The notes below the pieces were generated by a model, which was not told where the DNA came from, made no database searches, and worked only from the letters and a program-made list of their open reading frames with translations. A stretch of DNA of 64,000 bases, from positions 1-64,000 of the forward strand of contig JBCBUC010000007.1 in the NCBI GenBank assembly GCA_039818345.1. Direction: 5' to 3'. The stretch comes from Parvularcula sp039818345 (GTDB lineage Bacteria; Pseudomonadota; Alphaproteobacteria; Caulobacterales; Parvularculaceae). Position numbers and translations under genes: made by a program. Shown piece after piece: positions 7,594 to 16,289 of this stretch (position 1 is the first letter of the stretch; each line of letters opens with the position of its first letter).

Positions 7594-8982
7594 ATGGCTG
7601 TCGCTTTTCGCCCGCTTCAATCTCTTCTCGCTTCGGTCTCTTTTTCCGTCGCGCTCTTTGCCGGACCTGCTCACGCGGAGATGCTCGATGTCGAAAAGGA
7701 CGAGCTGACCTTCGGCTTTATCAAGCTGACGGACATGGCTCCGCTCGCTATTGCTTATGAGCTTGGTTACTTCGAGGACGAAGGTCTCTACGTTACGCTC
7801 GAGCCGCAGGCCAATTGGAAGGTGCTGTTGGATCGCGTGATCGATGGTCAGCTCGATGGCGCACATATGTTAGCGGGTCAGCCGCTTGGCGCCACCATCG
7901 GTTTTGGGACGCAGGCTGACATTATCACTGCATTCTCAATGGACCTCAATGGCAACGGCATCACTGTTTCCAACGAGGTTTGGGAAGCGATGCAAGAGTA
8001 CGTACCCGACTTAAACGGTAAGCCGCAGCATCCGATTAAGGCTGATTATCTCAAGCCTGTCGTCGATGATTACATCGAGCGCGGCGAGCAATTCAAAATG
8101 GGCATGGTTTTTCCCGTGTCGACGCACAACTACGAGCTTCGCTATTGGCTCGCCGCTGGCGGCATCCACCCCGGTTACTACGGAACCGAAGACACGAGTG
8201 GGCAATTCCAAGCTGACGCGTTCTTGTCGGTCACGCCGCCACCACAAATGCCGGCAACACTCGAAGCTGGAACGATCTTTGGTTATTGCGTTGGCGAACC
8301 ATGGAACCAACAAGCGGTCTTTCGCGGTATTGGTGTTCCGGTGATCACGGACTTTGAGATCTGGAAGAACAATCCGGAAAAAGTCTTTGGTGTCTCAAAC
8401 GCTTGGGCCGAAGACAATCCGAACACGCATCTTGCTGTGGTTAAGGCGTTGATCCGTGCTGCAATTTGGCTCGACGAAAACGATAACGCGAATAGGGAAG
8501 AGGCAGTCGAAATTCTAGCGCGGTCGGAATATGTCGGTGCTGATGCCGAGGTGATCGCAAACTCCATGACCGGCACCTTCGAATACGAAAAAGGTGACGT
8601 TCGGCAGGTGCCAGACTTTAACGTCTTCTTCCGTTATAATGCGACGTATCCGTTCTATTCCGATGCGATTTGGTACCTCACACAAATGCGTCGCTGGGGC
8701 CAGATACCTGATTCAATGTCTGACGATTGGTATATCGAGACAGCCAAACGTGTTTATCGGCCAGACGTTTACCTCGCTGCCGCTCGGATGCTAGTCGAGG
8801 AGGGAAAGGCCATTGAAGAAGATTTTCCTTGGGGTACTGATGGTTTCAAGCCTCCGCAGACAGAATTCATCGATGGGGTGACCTTCGACGGTCGGAAGCC
8901 TAATGACTATCTCTCCCAGTTCCCGATTGGCCTGAAAGAGGGCGAAGTCGTGACCATCTCAGGCGACATCGAAAAATCCTAA
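7594..8982 (+). CDS. nrtA: Nitrate ABC transporter substrate-binding protein
   Basis: Periplasmic nitrate/nitrite-binding protein of 462 residues (NrtA/CmpA family). The signal peptide ends at AHA-E near residue 28. Family segments are clear: LTFGFIKLTDMAPLAIAYE, DGAHMLAGQPLGATIG, LNGNGITVSN, VFPVSTHNYELRYWLAAGG and GYCVGEPWNQQAV. No lipobox is present. It is first in a run with permease and ATPase genes, then nitrite and nitrate reductases, so nitrate is the expected substrate. AAAGGA lies upstream of the ATG. Expression is probably controlled through the RNA hairpins in its leader. Confidence 0.93.
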   Translation: MAVAFRPLQSLLASVSFSVALFAGPAHAEMLDVEKDELTFGFIKLTDMAPLAIAYELGYFEDEGLYVTLEPQANWKVLLDRVIDGQLDGAHMLAGQPLGATIGFGTQADIITAFSMDLNGNGITVSNEVWEAMQEYVPDLNGKPQHPIKADYLKPVVDDYIERGEQFKMGMVFPVSTHNYELRYWLAAGGIHPGYYGTEDTSGQFQADAFLSVTPPPQMPATLEAGTIFGYCVGEPWNQQAVFRGIGVPVITDFEIWKNNPEKVFGVSNAWAEDNPNTHLAVVKALIRAAIWLDENDNANREEAVEILARSEYVGADAEVIANSMTGTFEYEKGDVRQVPDFNVFFRYNATYPFYSDAIWYLTQMRRWGQIPDSMSDDWYIETAKRVYRPDVYLAAARMLVEEGKAIEEDFPWGTDGFKPPQTEFIDGVTFDGRKPNDYLSQFPIGLKEGEVVTISGDIEKS

Positions 8983-9010
8983 CAGGCGATCGATAACAGG
9001 AGATCATACC

Positions 9011-10138
9011 ATGTCTAGCCAAGCATTAGCTTTAGCTCCGACCATCGATGATGACGTTGAGGATGCAGTACCGAACAGCATCAAAGAGCCGGCCCAAGAA
9101 CCATCAACCGTCAGGTCATGGGTATCTGCTCAACAGGTGATGAATGTTCTGGCGGTGATCGGTCTTGGGTTTATTAATCCGATCATTCGTATAGGAATGG
9201 GTGAGAGCCTCTCAACCAACCTCAAAGAGCTCTGGCAACAGCTGGGGGTTCCTATCCTTGCTGTTCTGCTGTTCCTCGGTGTTTGGTCGTGGGGAGCAGG
9301 TAAAATTGATACCAGTCTAGGGAAGATACCAGGTCCAGTGGCCGTCTACGAACAATTTGGTGCGTTGGTAGACGACCACAAAGCCGTTCGCGCAAAAGAA
9401 GTCGCCTTCTATGAGAGGCAGGCCGAGCGAAATGCACAGTTGATTGCCGATGGTCGGCCTGATCGCGTTCGCGAACGGGCTTTCACCGGCAAGCCGAGTT
9501 ACTTCGATCAGATTTTGACCTCGCTCAACACGGTCTTCTTTGGCTTTGTCATTGCGACTCTGATCGCCGTCCCACTCGGGATATTCTGTGGCTTGAGCCC
9601 TATCGTGAACGCTGCGATGAACCCGCTGATTCAAGTGTTTAAGCCTGTGTCGCCGTTAGCTTGGCTACCGATCGTCACCATTGTCGTTTCCGCTGTATAC
9701 GTTACGCCAAGTGACGCCATGCCTAAGGCGTTTTTGATATCAGCGATTACCGTCACCTTGTGCTCGTTATGGCCGACGCTGATCAATACAGCTCTCGGTG
9801 TCTCGTCGATCGACAAAGACCTTCTTAATGTCAGCCAAGTGCTCCGCCTCCGGCCTTATGAGAAAATCACCAAGCTTGTTATTCCGTCCTCTCTTCCTCT
9901 TATCTTTACGGGTCTTCGACTTTCGTTGGGTGTGGGTTGGATGGTGCTCATTGCGGCGGAGATGCTGGCGCAAAACCCAGGCTTAGGAAAATTTGTCTGG
10001 GATGAGTTCCAAAATGGCTCATCAAACTCACTCGCACGGATTATGGTCGCTGTTCTGACGATCGGTATCATCGGTTTCCTCCTCGACAGGGTCATGTACA
10101 CCTTGCAGGCGATGTTCACCTTCTCCGGTCAACGCTAA
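9011..10138 (+). CDS. nrtB: Nitrate ABC transporter permease
   Basis: Inner-membrane permease of 375 residues (BPD_transp_1 fold, NrtB/SsuC group). It has a longer N-terminus than minimal permeases, with hydrophobic helices near residues 38-60 and 78-96, then a charged linker (about 115-160). The core transmembrane domain follows, including LKPVSPLAWLPI-like and the ATPase-contact loop near YEKITKLVIPSSLPLIFTGL. AGGAG precedes the ATG. The gene lies 28 bp after nrtA and 11 bp before the ATPase gene. Confidence 0.92.
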   Translation: MSSQALALAPTIDDDVEDAVPNSIKEPAQEPSTVRSWVSAQQVMNVLAVIGLGFINPIIRIGMGESLSTNLKELWQQLGVPILAVLLFLGVWSWGAGKIDTSLGKIPGPVAVYEQFGALVDDHKAVRAKEVAFYERQAERNAQLIADGRPDRVRERAFTGKPSYFDQILTSLNTVFFGFVIATLIAVPLGIFCGLSPIVNAAMNPLIQVFKPVSPLAWLPIVTIVVSAVYVTPSDAMPKAFLISAITVTLCSLWPTLINTALGVSSIDKDLLNVSQVLRLRPYEKITKLVIPSSLPLIFTGLRLSLGVGWMVLIAAEMLAQNPGLGKFVWDEFQNGSSNSLARIMVAVLTIGIIGFLLDRVMYTLQAMFTFSGQR

Positions 10139-10149
10139 GGAGCCGTCGC

Positions 10150-11853
10150 GTGAGCTTCCTGTCCCTCCGACATGTCACCAAGAGCTTTGGCGAAGGTTCC
10201 GAGGCGCAAACGATCCTTAAGGATATCAATCTTGATGTCGACGAGGGCGAGATCGTTGCCATCCTCGGTTTTTCCGGGTCCGGAAAAACGACGTTAATCT
10301 CAATGATGGCTGGTCTCTCCGATCCGACATCAGGCGTGATCACTTGCGGCGGTGATGTTGTCGATGGCGCATCGCCCGCCCGCGGCGTGGTGTTTCAAAA
10401 CTATTCATTGATGCCTTGGTTGTCGGTCACGCAAAACGTTCGCATGGCTGTCGATGCAGTGTTTCCGAAATGGACCAGGGAACAAAAGTCGGCGCAAGTC
10501 TGTAAATATGTTGATATGGTTGGCTTGTCGCACGCGGAAAATCGGAAGCCTGCAGAACTGTCTGGGGGGATGCGGCAGCGCGTTAATGTAGCTCGGGCAC
10601 TCGCCATCGAACCGGAAGTGTTGTTGCTCGATGAACCCCTTTCGGCGCTGGACGCGCTGACGCGAGCGAACCTCCAGGATGAAATAGCCGCCATCTGCGA
10701 GAGGGAACGTAAAACCACTATTCTGATCACGAATGATGTGGACGAGGCAATCTTGCTCGCCGACAGGATCATACCATTGAACCCAGGTCTCGAGGCGACG
10801 TTGGGCCCGTCATTCGACGTAGATCTCGAAAGGCCACGTGACCGTACAAAGATCAATCATGATGCGCGATTTGTGGCGCTAAGAAAAAGCGTGACTGATT
10901 ACCTCATGAAAGCGGGCATTGAGCAGCGATCAAGGGCCGACGAGGGTCCTGCGCACCCCAAGGTGCAACCAAAGCTCATCGACGGCAAACCGAACTCGGT
11001 CAATGACACCTCTCTCGAGCCATCTGTCGCTTCTGACCCCAATGTCATACCGGTTAAACCCACCGACGCTTTTCTTTCGTTTAAGAGCGTGACCAAGGTC
11101 TATCCAACGCCGAAAGGACCATTGACCGTGGTCGATGGATTTGACCTTACCATGCGTAAGGGCGAGTTTGTTTCTATCATCGGGCACTCCGGGTGCGGAA
11201 AATCGACGGTCCTGACGATGACTGCTGGACTTAACTCCATCACTGATGGATCAATAACGCTTGATGGCGTCGAGGTCGTCAATGCGGGTCCAGATCGCGG
11301 TGTGGTGTTCCAAGCCCCTAGTCTTTTCCCATGGTTGTCTGCTTACGAAAATGTCTGTTTAGGTGTTGAACGCGTTTATCCGCACACAACCAAAGGGGAG
11401 CGGCGCGATATCGTCGAACACTATCTGTGCCGCGTCGGCCTTGGCGATGCGATGTCAAAGAAGGCGTCGGAACTATCCAACGGCATGCAGCAGCGGGTCG
11501 GTATTGCTCGCGCTTTCGCTCTATCGCCTAAGCTCCTTCTCCTCGACGAACCATTCGGCATGCTTGACTCTTTGACCCGTTGGGAATTGCAGGAAGTCTT
11601 GATGGATGTCTGGACGCGGACACAGGTCACGGCGATCTGTGTCACCCATGACGTCGATGAAGCAATTTTGCTTGGCGACCGGGTTGTCATGATGACGAAC
11701 GGTCCCAATGCCAAGGTCGGTAAAATCATGGAAGTTGATTTACCAAGACCGCGAACGCGTAAAGACTTACTTTCGCATACCGACTATTACGCGTATCGAG
11801 AGCAATTGCTCACTTTCCTTGAGGAGCATGAAACACACAAAAGTGCAGCTTAA
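10150..11853 (+). CDS. Nitrate ABC transporter ATPase, tandem fusion of two ABC domains
   Basis: A 567-residue protein with two complete ABC ATPase domains (about 1-245 and 307-560) joined by a 60-residue hydrophilic linker, equivalent to NrtC plus NrtD nucleotide-binding parts. Domain 1: Walker A GFSGSGKTT (40-48), signature LSGGM (137-141), Walker B ending D161-E162, but Asn195 in place of the switch histidine (ITNDVDEA). Domain 2: Walker A GHSGCGKST (345-353), altered signature LSNGM (442-446), Walker B D466-E467, normal His500. Both departures fall in the same composite site (domain 1 nucleotide with domain 2 signature). GTG start with AAGGAG upstream. Confidence 0.92.
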   Translation: MSFLSLRHVTKSFGEGSEAQTILKDINLDVDEGEIVAILGFSGSGKTTLISMMAGLSDPTSGVITCGGDVVDGASPARGVVFQNYSLMPWLSVTQNVRMAVDAVFPKWTREQKSAQVCKYVDMVGLSHAENRKPAELSGGMRQRVNVARALAIEPEVLLLDEPLSALDALTRANLQDEIAAICERERKTTILITNDVDEAILLADRIIPLNPGLEATLGPSFDVDLERPRDRTKINHDARFVALRKSVTDYLMKAGIEQRSRADEGPAHPKVQPKLIDGKPNSVNDTSLEPSVASDPNVIPVKPTDAFLSFKSVTKVYPTPKGPLTVVDGFDLTMRKGEFVSIIGHSGCGKSTVLTMTAGLNSITDGSITLDGVEVVNAGPDRGVVFQAPSLFPWLSAYENVCLGVERVYPHTTKGERRDIVEHYLCRVGLGDAMSKKASELSNGMQQRVGIARAFALSPKLLLLDEPFGMLDSLTRWELQEVLMDVWTRTQVTAICVTHDVDEAILLGDRVVMMTNGPNAKVGKIMEVDLPRPRTRKDLLSHTDYYAYREQLLTFLEEHETHKSAA

Positions 11854-11999
11854 GGAACAAAACAAAGAAAAATTAAGTACAATAAGGCAAACTATCTCAG
11901 CACTGTTTTCGTTGCTGGGCTGGCTGGGAGCGATGATGGTCCCTTTTCATGTTGGAGCGAGGCGGCTCATTTCACTTCGTCCATCTACTGAGGAATATC

Positions 12000-13232
12000 A
12001 TGAATCGTTCATTGTTGCTTGGCTGTGCAGCCATCGTCACAGCTGTTAATTCTGTTGGTGTCGTGCTTGCGGAAGAAATGGCTGCGCCTACGGAATTCTC
12101 AAAAGCCATAGCTGAAACTAAACCGATCTTTCAGTACCGCTTGCGGTATGAAACGGTTAACCAAGAAGAGTTTGCGCAGAATGCAGACGCTCTGACATCG
12201 CGCATAAGGGCTGGTTTCGAGACTGGCGCCTGGAAGAATACGAAGTTCCTGATCGATTTTGATCATATCGAGGCGCACGTTACTGACTTCAACTCGACGA
12301 TCAATGGAAACACGGGGTTTCCAGTTGTTCCTGATCCTGAGGTAACAGAGCTCAATCGCTTTCAACTGACCAACACGTCGATCGATGATACAGTGATCAC
12401 ACTAGGGCGTCAGCGGATTATCCACGATGATGCACGGTTTATTGGAAACGTTGGCTGGCGGCAGAACGAGCAAACGTTCGATGGCCTACGGATCGTCAAT
12501 AAGTCGGTTGAGGGACTAACAATTGATGCAACCTATGTTGATCAAGTGAACCGTATCTTTGGCGACGATTCACCTGTGGGAACCTGGGAATCAGAGAGCG
12601 TCCTGATCGATGTCGACTATAAACTGCCCATTGAGTCGGCGGCTGTGACGGTGTCGGGATATTCTTATCTTCTCGATTTCGGCGATGATGCGCCGGCTGC
12701 TTCCTCGCAGACCTACGGCTTTCAGGTTCTCGCAAAGAAGGGTTTGTTCTCGGGTAAAGCACGGTACGCGGTTCAATCGGAGTATGGTGAGCAACCCGTC
12801 GACTACAACGCGGACTACCTCAATCTGGAGGGAACGGTTGCCAAGAGTGGGTTTGCTGGATCCATCGGTTATGAAGTTTTGGGTAGTGATGATGGCGTAA
12901 AAGCCTTCAGTACACCACTTGCAACGCTTCACAAGTTCAATGGTTTTGCAGACTTGTTTCTTGGGACGCCAGCCAATGGCCTTGAGGATTTCTACGGGAC
13001 GGTTTCTTACACGACAAAGAACGTCGGACCGGCAAAGCTGGTTAAAGCCTTTGCGACTTATCATGAGTTTTCTTCCGATGTCGGAGATGTCGATTTTGGC
13101 AACGAGTTTAACGCGGTTCTTGTTGCCAAGTTTGGCCGAACATCGGTGCTCTTTAAGTATGCCGACTATAAGGCTGAGCAGTTTTCGGGCGATCGAGCCA
13201 AGTTCTGGGCTCAAATCGACTGGACATTTTAA
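12000..13232 (+). CDS. Outer-membrane porin in nitrate operon (alginate-export-like barrel)
   Basis: A 410-residue outer-membrane barrel protein. It has a signal peptide (about 1-24, VVLA-E), then alternating beta strands, RLRYETVNQEEF near the mature N-terminus, LGRQRIIHDDARFIGN in the middle, and a terminal aromatic residue (WAQIDWTF) expected for barrel assembly. It resembles the alginate-export-type porins. Its place between the nitrate transporter and nitrite reductase suggests it is the outer-membrane route for nitrate or nitrite. ATG 12000 is chosen because GAGGA is five bases upstream and the signal peptide starts there; the longer frame from 11949 lacks both. Confidence 0.8.
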   Translation: MNRSLLLGCAAIVTAVNSVGVVLAEEMAAPTEFSKAIAETKPIFQYRLRYETVNQEEFAQNADALTSRIRAGFETGAWKNTKFLIDFDHIEAHVTDFNSTINGNTGFPVVPDPEVTELNRFQLTNTSIDDTVITLGRQRIIHDDARFIGNVGWRQNEQTFDGLRIVNKSVEGLTIDATYVDQVNRIFGDDSPVGTWESESVLIDVDYKLPIESAAVTVSGYSYLLDFGDDAPAASSQTYGFQVLAKKGLFSGKARYAVQSEYGEQPVDYNADYLNLEGTVAKSGFAGSIGYEVLGSDDGVKAFSTPLATLHKFNGFADLFLGTPANGLEDFYGTVSYTTKNVGPAKLVKAFATYHEFSSDVGDVDFGNEFNAVLVAKFGRTSVLFKYADYKAEQFSGDRAKFWAQIDWTF

Positions 13233-13261
13233 GTGCACCTGAAAACGTGACTGAAGGAAGG

Positions 13262-13286
13262 CCGGTACGTTCAGCGTGCCGGTTTT
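13262..13286 (+). terminator. Hairpin with short T tract after the porin gene
   Basis: CCGGTAC and GTGCCGG pair (one G-T wobble) around a 7-nt loop, followed by TTTT. It probably gives partial termination between the uptake genes and the reductase genes. Confidence 0.6.
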
Positions 13287-13334
13287 CATAGTTAAAACAG
13301 TAATTAAGAGGCTGCGCAGCAAGCTAAAAACCGA

Positions 13335-13439
13335 GCGCTAATACTTGCTCAGTCAGCCGCTTTGTGGCAATATCATCATTGCACATCGTGGGTGCAATCG
13401 CGCTTTTCAACGACGAAGAGTTCGACCTTCTTTCAGGTC
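13335..13439 (+). promoter_or_regulatory. nirB leader with candidate regulatory hairpins
   Basis: The 9-mer GCGCTAATA (13335-13343) repeats that in the nrtA leader. Downstream, ATTGCAC/GTGCAAT (13378-13398) closes a loop ATCGTGG, whose first six bases carry A1 and G4 as in ANTAR loops. A second stem GACCT/AGGTC (13424-13439) has a six-base loop TCTTTC. This may be a second NasT-responsive leader, but the match is weaker than in front of nrtA. Confidence 0.35.
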
Positions 13440-13497
13440 CAATAAGCTCTTAGATCGCACACGGCCATTGTCGTGGGCAAACGCCAAGGAAAAGCGC

Positions 13498-15945
13498 ATG
13501 AGTTCGCAACGTCTTGTTGTCATCGGTAATGGTATGGCTCCGGGCCGGGTTCTAGACCATTTGTTTGAGCGTGCGCCTCACGCTTATCAGGTGACGATTT
13601 TTAACGCCGAGCCGCGGATCAACTACGACCGCATCATGCTTTCACCGGTGCTTTCCGGAGAGAAACAATTCGAAGACATCATTATTCATGACGAGGCTTG
13701 GTATAAAGAACACCAGATTACCTTACACAGAGGGAAAGAGGTCGTTGAGATCGATCGCAACAATCGAGTGGTCACAGCGTCGGATGGTACCAAGGCGCCT
13801 TACGATCGACTGTTAATCGCCACGGGTTCAAACCCGATCATCATACCGGTGCCAGGTCATGATCTTCCAGGCGTCGTCACCTATCGTGATCTCGATGACG
13901 TTGACGCTATGCTTTCGGCTTCGAAAGAAAAAGGTCGTGCGGTTGTCATTGGTGGGGGGCTGTTGGGACTAGAAGCGGCCGTTGGTCTCAAGATGCAAGG
14001 GATGGACGTTTCGGTTGTCCACTTGGCGTCGACCTTAATGGAGCGTCAGCTTGATGAGGCCGCGGGACACCTTCTCCGTAAAGAGATCGAAAGGCGCGGT
14101 ATTGCTGTTTATACCAACGCCAATACGTCTGAGATCATTGGTGAAGGGAAGGTCGAGGCCATTAAGCTAGACGATGGCACGATCATCAAAGCAGATTTGG
14201 TGTGCATGGCAGTGGGTATTCGTCCGAGTACAGCCGTAGCCAAGGATGCAGGTTTGGCGGTGGAGCGCGGTATCATTGTTGGTGATGATCTTAAAACCAG
14301 TGATCCAGCGATCTTTGCCGTTGGTGAATGTGTCCAGCACCAAGGCCAGTGTTACGGATTGGTTGCGCCGCTCTATGAGATGGCAAAAGTCATCGCAGCA
14401 CAGCTATCAGGAGACACAGATGCTAGTTACACCGGATCAGTGACGTCGACCAAGTTAAAGGTAACCGGTGTTGATGTCTTCTCTGCAGGGGATTTTCAGC
14501 AAACAGAAGGACGTGAGGAAATTGTTCTGAGGGACGCATCACAGGGGATCTATAGGCGACTCGTTCTGAGCAATGACCAACTGATTGGCGCCGTTTTTTA
14601 TGGCGACACGAAAGACAGTGCGTGGTTTTTCCAACACATCAAGGATGGAACGGATGTGGCGGACTATCGCGATACTCTTATATTTGGGCCGACTTATGCT
14701 GGCGGCGATGCTATTGATCCGTTGGCGGCTGTTGCGGCTTTACCTGCTGATGCTGAGATTTGCGGTTGCAATGGTGTGTGCAAATCGAAAATCCAAGATA
14801 CCATTAAGGGAGAGGGGCTGACCTCGCTTGATGATGTGAGGGCTTTCACCAAAGCTTCGGCGTCCTGTGGATCGTGTACAGGTCTCGTTGAGCAGTTACT
14901 GGCTTTAACGCTTGGTGATGCGTTTGATCCCGATGCAGCGAAACCTATGTGTGGGTGTACAGATCTAGGGCATGATGCTGTGCGCCGCTTGATTGTTGCT
15001 GGTGGCCTTAAATCCATTCCAGACGTGATGCAGCAGCTCAATTGGAGGACGTCATGCGGTTGTAGCAAATGCCGCCCAGCGATCAATTACTACCTCATCT
15101 GCGCATGGCCTGGTGAATATGAGGATGACGGACAGTCGCGGTTTATCAATGAGCGGGTGCACGCTAACATACAAAAAGATGGAACTTATTCCGTGGTGCC
15201 GCGGATGTGGGGTGGGATGACAACGGCCCAGGAACTTCGGGCCATCGCCGATGTTGTTGATAAATACGACATTCCAACGGTGAAGTGTACAGGTGGTGCA
15301 CGGATCGACATGTTGGGCGTCAAAAAAGAAGATCTGCCGGACGTCTGGTCGGATCTCAATCAAGCTGGTTTGGTCTCTGGACACGCTTATGCAAAGGGTC
15401 TGCGGACCGTGAAGAGCTGTGTGGGGACAGATTGGTGCCGTTTCGGTACACAAGACTCGACTGGTCTCGCAGTCAAGCTCGAGCGGTTCCTGTGGGGGTC
15501 GTGGACACCGCATAAGGTCAAGCTGGGGGTTTCTGGGTGCCCACGCAATTGTGCAGAAGCAACGTGCAAAGATATAGGCGTCGTTTGCGTTGATAGTGGG
15601 TACGAAGTGCACTTCGCAGGCGCCGCCGGTATGCACGTGAAAGGGACAGACCTTCTCTGCACGTTGGAAACAGAGGAAGAGACAATCCAATACATTGGCG
15701 CGCTTATGCAAATGTATCGCGAGCAAGGGTGGTATCTCGATCGTATTTACAAGTGGGCAGCAAAGGTCGGCGTGGACTACGTACGCGACACTCTAGAGAA
15801 CGTCGAGGAACGCCAATCGTACTACGAACGGTTCGTTTACTCACAAAAATTTATGCAGGACGATCCATGGGCAGCGCGCGTTGCGGGCAAAGACGCTCAT
15901 GAGTTCACACCCATCACGCTCGATCGAAGAGTGGAGACCGCATGA
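13498..15945 (+). CDS. nirB: Assimilatory NADH-nitrite reductase, large subunit
   Basis: Cytoplasmic sirohaem enzyme of 815 residues reducing nitrite to ammonium. Order of domains: FAD/NAD(P) oxidoreductase with VVIGGGLLGLEAAVGL (NAD site) and the FAD segment FAVGECVQH; two BFD-like [2Fe-2S] motifs beginning C422-G-C and CGCTDLGHD, with CGSC and CGCSKC partners; then the sulfite/nitrite reductase ferredoxin and sirohaem domains, with the [4Fe-4S]-sirohaem cysteines at 641, 647, 681 and 685 (CVGTDWC, GCPRNC). ATG 13498 has AAGGA seven bases upstream; the 51-residue longer frame has no homologous N-terminus. The stop overlaps the nirD start (ATGA). Confidence 0.95.
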   Translation: MSSQRLVVIGNGMAPGRVLDHLFERAPHAYQVTIFNAEPRINYDRIMLSPVLSGEKQFEDIIIHDEAWYKEHQITLHRGKEVVEIDRNNRVVTASDGTKAPYDRLLIATGSNPIIIPVPGHDLPGVVTYRDLDDVDAMLSASKEKGRAVVIGGGLLGLEAAVGLKMQGMDVSVVHLASTLMERQLDEAAGHLLRKEIERRGIAVYTNANTSEIIGEGKVEAIKLDDGTIIKADLVCMAVGIRPSTAVAKDAGLAVERGIIVGDDLKTSDPAIFAVGECVQHQGQCYGLVAPLYEMAKVIAAQLSGDTDASYTGSVTSTKLKVTGVDVFSAGDFQQTEGREEIVLRDASQGIYRRLVLSNDQLIGAVFYGDTKDSAWFFQHIKDGTDVADYRDTLIFGPTYAGGDAIDPLAAVAALPADAEICGCNGVCKSKIQDTIKGEGLTSLDDVRAFTKASASCGSCTGLVEQLLALTLGDAFDPDAAKPMCGCTDLGHDAVRRLIVAGGLKSIPDVMQQLNWRTSCGCSKCRPAINYYLICAWPGEYEDDGQSRFINERVHANIQKDGTYSVVPRMWGGMTTAQELRAIADVVDKYDIPTVKCTGGARIDMLGVKKEDLPDVWSDLNQAGLVSGHAYAKGLRTVKSCVGTDWCRFGTQDSTGLAVKLERFLWGSWTPHKVKLGVSGCPRNCAEATCKDIGVVCVDSGYEVHFAGAAGMHVKGTDLLCTLETEEETIQYIGALMQMYREQGWYLDRIYKWAAKVGVDYVRDTLENVEERQSYYERFVYSQKFMQDDPWAARVAGKDAHEFTPITLDRRVETA

Positions 15946-16286
15946 TGAGTGGCCCTGAACCCATTTGGGTGAAAGTGTGCGAGTTATCCGATATACCTTT
16001 GCGCGGGAGCCGGGTGTTAAAGACTGAAGCTGGCTGTGTTGCGCTGTTCCGTACGGTCAGTGACGACGTCTATGCCTTAAAAGATCAGTGTCCGCATAAA
16101 AAAGGGCCGCTGAGCCAAGGCATCGTTCACGATCGATCGATTGCTTGCCCCCTCCACAACATGGTGTTTGATCTCGACACGGGTGCTGCGCGCGGCCCTG
16201 ACGATTACGAGGTGCAAACCTTTCCAACCAAAATCGAGCACGGGATTATCTCTGTCGATCTTCGGAATTTAGGCGAAGGGAGATAA
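15942..16286 (+). CDS. nirD: Nitrite reductase small subunit (Rieske type)
   Basis: Small subunit of 114 residues with a Rieske-like fold. All four [2Fe-2S] ligands are present: C50-P-H52 and C69-P-L-H72. Many NirD proteins lack some of these ligands, so this one is probably a functional Rieske protein. Translationally coupled to nirB by a 4-bp overlap; an in-frame ATG one codon later is also possible. Only three bases separate it from nasA. Confidence 0.93.
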   Translation: MMSGPEPIWVKVCELSDIPLRGSRVLKTEAGCVALFRTVSDDVYALKDQCPHKKGPLSQGIVHDRSIACPLHNMVFDLDTGAARGPDDYEVQTFPTKIEHGIISVDLRNLGEGR

Positions 16287-16289
16287 CCA

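Noticed and set aside
13345..13497. 51-residue N-terminal extension of NirB
   Set aside because: Arg-rich, unlike any NirB start, and it covers the leader hairpins; ATG 13498 has a good ribosome site.
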